Shown here piece by piece: positions 22,634 to 24,240 of a stretch of DNA of 24,240 nt. Source of the stretch: Victivallaceae bacterium (lineage in GTDB: Bacteria; Verrucomicrobiota; Lentisphaeria; Victivallales; Victivallaceae); contig JAEDIJ010000031.1 in assembly GCA_016292515.1 (NCBI GenBank), positions 1 to 24,240 on the forward strand, read 5' to 3'. Made by a program: the position numbers and the translations under genes. Positions within the stretch are counted from its first letter, which is position 1, and each line of letters begins with the position of its first letter. The notes under the pieces were generated by a model that had not been told where the DNA came from, did no database searches, and saw only the letters and a list, made by a program, of their open reading frames with translations.

Positions 22634-22678
22634 TTGATTTTGTCGTATTGCGTAGTATATTATAAGACAATACGACAA
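22634..22678 (+). promoter_or_regulatory. tRNA-Pro promoter embraced by a perfect 11-bp inverted repeat
   Basis: TTGATT (22634-22639), a 16-bp spacer, TATATT (22656-22661). TTGTCGTATTG (22640-22650) directly follows the -35 box and its exact inverse CAATACGACAA (22668-22678) starts at the predicted transcription start, so the two arms flank the -10 box with a 17-nt gap. The mature tRNA begins at 22685. The layout resembles an operator; an RNA hairpin in read-through transcripts from jag is the alternative. Confidence 0.65.
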
Positions 22679-22684
22679 CCAAGT

Positions 22685-22762
22685 CGGGGTGTGGCTCAGT
22701 CTGGCTAGAGCGCTGCGTTCGGGACGCAGAGGCCGGAGGTTCAAATCCTCTCACCCCGACCA
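22685..22762 (+). tRNA. tRNA-Pro, anticodon CGG
   Basis: A 7-bp acceptor stem pairs CGGGGTG (22685-22691) with CACCCCG (22752-22758), followed by discriminator A and encoded CCA (22760-22762). The anticodon stem CTGCG/CGCAG holds the loop TTCGGGA, giving anticodon CGG at 22720-22722 with G37 after it, as in proline tRNAs. The T arm has GGTTCAAATCC. All arms fold cleanly, so the gene looks functional. Confidence 0.97.
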
Positions 22763-22778
22763 TTTTTTCGATTCTCCG

Positions 22779-22804
22779 CCGACCGGACCTCCGGTCGGTT
22801 TTTT
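22779..22804 (+). terminator. Intrinsic terminator after tRNA-Pro
   Basis: CCGACCGG (22779-22786), loop ACCT, CCGGTCGG (22791-22798), then a run of six T (22799-22804). Lies 16 bases after the tRNA CCA end. Confidence 0.92.
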
Positions 22805-23546
22805 CGTTTTTGGGGCTGATTTTGAGGTGAAATTGGCCCATTTGCAGTGCCGGAGAGAATCCTCTGTTTTCGCATTTCCCTCTGTGTTTCCGATGATCTC
22901 CCGACAAATTCTCCGGCGAGTAGAGGTCGTAGGCTTTTCGATTGGAGAAGCAAAAGTCGGGGAAACACACAAAAAATCCGACCTCTTGATTTTTGGAATT
23001 GAAAAACGAGATTCTCCGCTTGTGGGAAAATATGTTGTAATATATTCATTATCAAGCCATTAATCAAAAAGCCTACAAGGGTAGAGGTCGGAAGTTTTAG
23101 TTGCAACAACCCTACCATTTTCAAGGTTAAACTCTGGAGAAAATGGCCGTTTTTTCGATTTTTCCGAAATTTCCGGAAAATGGTCGTTTTTCCGCTTGGC
23201 AAACAGCCGACTTCTTGCCGTTTATCTTTGATTCCTTGTAATCGGCAAACAGTGGGATATAGTAAACCAAGGGTCTTTATACCAATCTTTTAATAAAAGT
23301 TGTCCAACCTATGGGAGTGCGATTGGCCCCGGAAACTAAACAACTTGACTCGGTGTAAAATGCCGATAGTATCTGTTATTGCATTTGCACACATCTGCTC
23401 TGGGAGATTACAGATAGCAAACGTGAGTTGGAGCAGCCGGCATGTGGAAGTTGCTATGCTTGTCATCTTTTGCCGTAGGCCTTTCCCTCGTCTAACATGA
23501 AAACGGGCGAGCAGGAGAAAAGCCCGCAATCGCCCGCTGTTGCTTG
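22805..23546. other. Non-coding, repeat-bearing stretch between tRNA-Pro and the recombinase module
   Basis: About 740 bp without a credible gene. GTAGAGGTCG occurs at 22920-22929 and 23081-23090, with the inverse CCGACCTCT at 22978-22986. GTAGGCTTTT (22929-22938) is inverted as AAAAGCCTAC at 23067-23076. Near-identical 19-mers GAAAATGGCCGTTTTTTCG (23139) and GAAAATGGTCGTTTTTCCG (23176) follow, then GGCAAACAG at 23198 and 23244. From about 23250 the composition turns more A/T-rich. An integration junction of the element to the right may lie here, but no attachment core can be defined from one copy. Confidence 0.5.
23504..23536 (-). terminator. Possible weak terminator of the recombinase-HTH operon
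   Basis: On the minus strand CGGGCGA and TCGCCCG (23530-23536 with 23504-23510) form a 7-bp stem with a long loop, followed by only four T. It lies 11 bases after the stop of the HTH gene. The long loop and short T-run keep confidence low. Confidence 0.4.
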
Positions 23547-23930
23547 TTACTGTGGAAAGAAAACCTTTTCCTGTTCCTCCCAGGAATCCGGAAAACTCTG
23601 GCGATACTGTTCCTGCGATAAGTTTACTTCCCCGGCAATGATCTTATGGATGATTTTCGGGGAAAGCAAAGTCAGGCGGATTGTCCGTGCCACTGCTCCG
23701 GAGTCGATGCCAAGCACATTGGCAAGTTCGGCAATGTTTTTGAATTTGCCTTCATCGATCATCTTCTGCCAGCGATATGCTCTTGCGATACTCAGGAGAA
23801 GAGGAGAAGATCCCGCATCCTCGGAATCCGGCATAATCATCTTTTTCCGCTGTCCGCAGATCTTGAAAACGATCGGCAACGTAATCAGCAGGTTCCCGTT
23901 TTCCAGAATTTCAATTTGATTCTTCGGCAT
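23547..23930 (-). CDS. Recombinase-associated helix-turn-helix protein
   Basis: A 127-aa protein with a central helix-turn-helix at about 64-88 (KNIAELANVLGIDSGAVART), preceded by LLLSIARAYRWQKMIDEGKF and followed by IRLTLLSPKIIHKIIAGEVN and the end motif FPDSWEEQEKVF. This pattern is one I recall from small ParB/KorB-HTH-like proteins encoded just downstream of serine recombinases, mostly in Alphaproteobacteria (ARAxRW...VxRxLRLTLLAPDI...WExQ). Its job there is not established to my knowledge; a recombination co-factor or repressor are guesses. The ATG at 23928-23930 lies within the recombinase gene, overlapping it by 20 bases, which implies translational coupling. No T-rich strong terminator follows. 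Confidence 0.75.
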   Translation of the reverse strand: MPKNQIEILENGNLLITLPIVFKICGQRKKMIMPDSEDAGSSPLLLSIARAYRWQKMIDEGKFKNIAELANVLGIDSGAVARTIRLTLLSPKIIHKIIAGEVNLSQEQYRQSFPDSWEEQEKVFFPQ

Positions 23931-24240
23931 TTGCCAGCTCCTCCAGCAGAGTTTTGACTCCGGAGCATTTCAGCTCTACGGAAAGTTTATTTTCATAAAT
24001 GATGACCTTCTCAATCAGAAGAGCGGTCAGGCGATTGGCTTCTCCCGGTGTGATTTCTTCCCAGAAAATTCCCTGAAGGGCTTCAGTGATATCCACACCT
24101 GGCATATTCAAAGCTGCTGCCAGACGCATAATGATTGTCGGCGACTGAAGAAATTTCCGCAACTGCTCCCGGACATTTTTTTCAATTTCTCCCGCAGATA
24201 CCTGATGCACGGGACAATGGGTTTCCCCACGTTTTGCATC
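23911..24240 (-). CDS. Serine recombinase, C-terminal part (N-terminus beyond window edge)
   Basis: The frame is open to the right edge and reads KRGETHCPVHQVSAGEIEKN at the start of the visible part, as in the C-terminal region after the zinc ribbon of large serine recombinases. ALQGIFWEEITPGEANRLTA and LLIEKVIIYENKLSVEL then match the typical ending (xxWxxLxPxEqaRixxLLvexV) of this family. The catalytic Ser and resolvase domain are outside the window, so activity cannot be judged. An internal GTG at 24208-24210 is not a start. Such enzymes integrate or excise phages and mobile elements and usually sit at one end of the element, which suggests an element end between here and tRNA-Pro. Confidence 0.82.
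   Translation of the reverse strand, partial: DAKRGETHCPVHQVSAGEIEKNVREQLRKFLQSPTIIMRLAAALNMPGVDITEALQGIFWEEITPGEANRLTALLIEKVIIYENKLSVELKCSGVKTLLEELANAEESN

Noticed and set aside
22685..22762. tRNA-Pro 3' end as the attachment site of the element
   Set aside because: No second copy of the tRNA 3' end was found in the window, and the recombinase is of the serine type, which does not usually need a tRNA sequence; it stays an open possibility only.
22602..23202. Minus-strand open frames across tRNA-Pro giving a protein with VGVRGFEPPASASRTQRSS
   Set aside because: That peptide is the well-known antisense translation of a tRNA gene; the frames also cross a terminator and the tRNA promoter.
23290..23529. 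79-codon minus-strand frame downstream of the HTH gene
   Set aside because: No motif, no ribosome-binding site seen, and it covers the possible terminator hairpin at 23504-23536.

Overview
The window looks like chromosomal DNA from a Gram-negative, G+C-rich bacterium of the PVC superphylum, most plausibly Lentisphaerota (Victivallis-like). That placement is an inference. It rests on a heptosyltransferase (LPS), a long YidC with a periplasmic domain, a type III glutamine synthetase, a PurF homologue starting MGGFFG, and a shortened alpha operon. I recognise no single diagnostic marker.

Layout: (1) 1-4630, minus strand: a tightly overlapping operon running secreted tyrosine-phosphatase-like protein, short-chain dehydrogenase, SGNH hydrolase, glycosyltransferase family 9, macrodomain protein, MutY (cut by the left edge). 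(2) 4784-9649, plus strand: a yhiI-rbbA-yhhJ type operon (membrane-fusion protein, double-ATPase ABC exporter with fused permease, second permease), expressed divergently from operon 1. (3) 9650-10228: non-coding DNA with a 20-bp direct repeat, nested hairpins and a 10-bp-period ACGGAC array. (4) 10229-11689, minus: a PurF-family protein with an apparently dead glutaminase site, with its own promoter and an operator-like inverted repeat. (5) 11781-13963, minus: glmM followed by a GlmU-C-like acyltransferase. (6) 14487-17111, plus: rpmJ-rpsM-rpsK-rpoA-rplQ, without the usual rpsD, closed by a strong terminator. (7) 17247-19379: glnN. (8) 19544-22621: rpmH-rnpA-yidD-yidC-jag. (9) 22685-22762: tRNA-Pro(CGG) under a promoter embraced by a perfect 11-bp inverted repeat. 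(10) 22805-24240: a repeat-bearing non-coding stretch, then on the minus strand an HTH protein and the C-terminus of a serine recombinase that runs off the right edge, probably the end of an integrated element.

The core genes work in envelope building (heptosyltransferase, GlmM and acyltransferase, YidC/YidD), translation and transcription (L36, S13, S11, alpha, L17, L34, RNase P protein, tRNA-Pro), and nitrogen and purine metabolism (GlnN, PurF-like). Predicted promoters across the window share one architecture, TTGAnn, 17 bp, then TATATT or TATTTT, which helps to fix gene starts. The most unusual items are the PurF-like protein without glutaminase residues, the inverted repeat on the tRNA-Pro promoter, the structured intergenic region 9650-10096, and the recombinase/HTH module next to the tRNA. 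I see no clearly new multi-gene defence or biosynthetic system.
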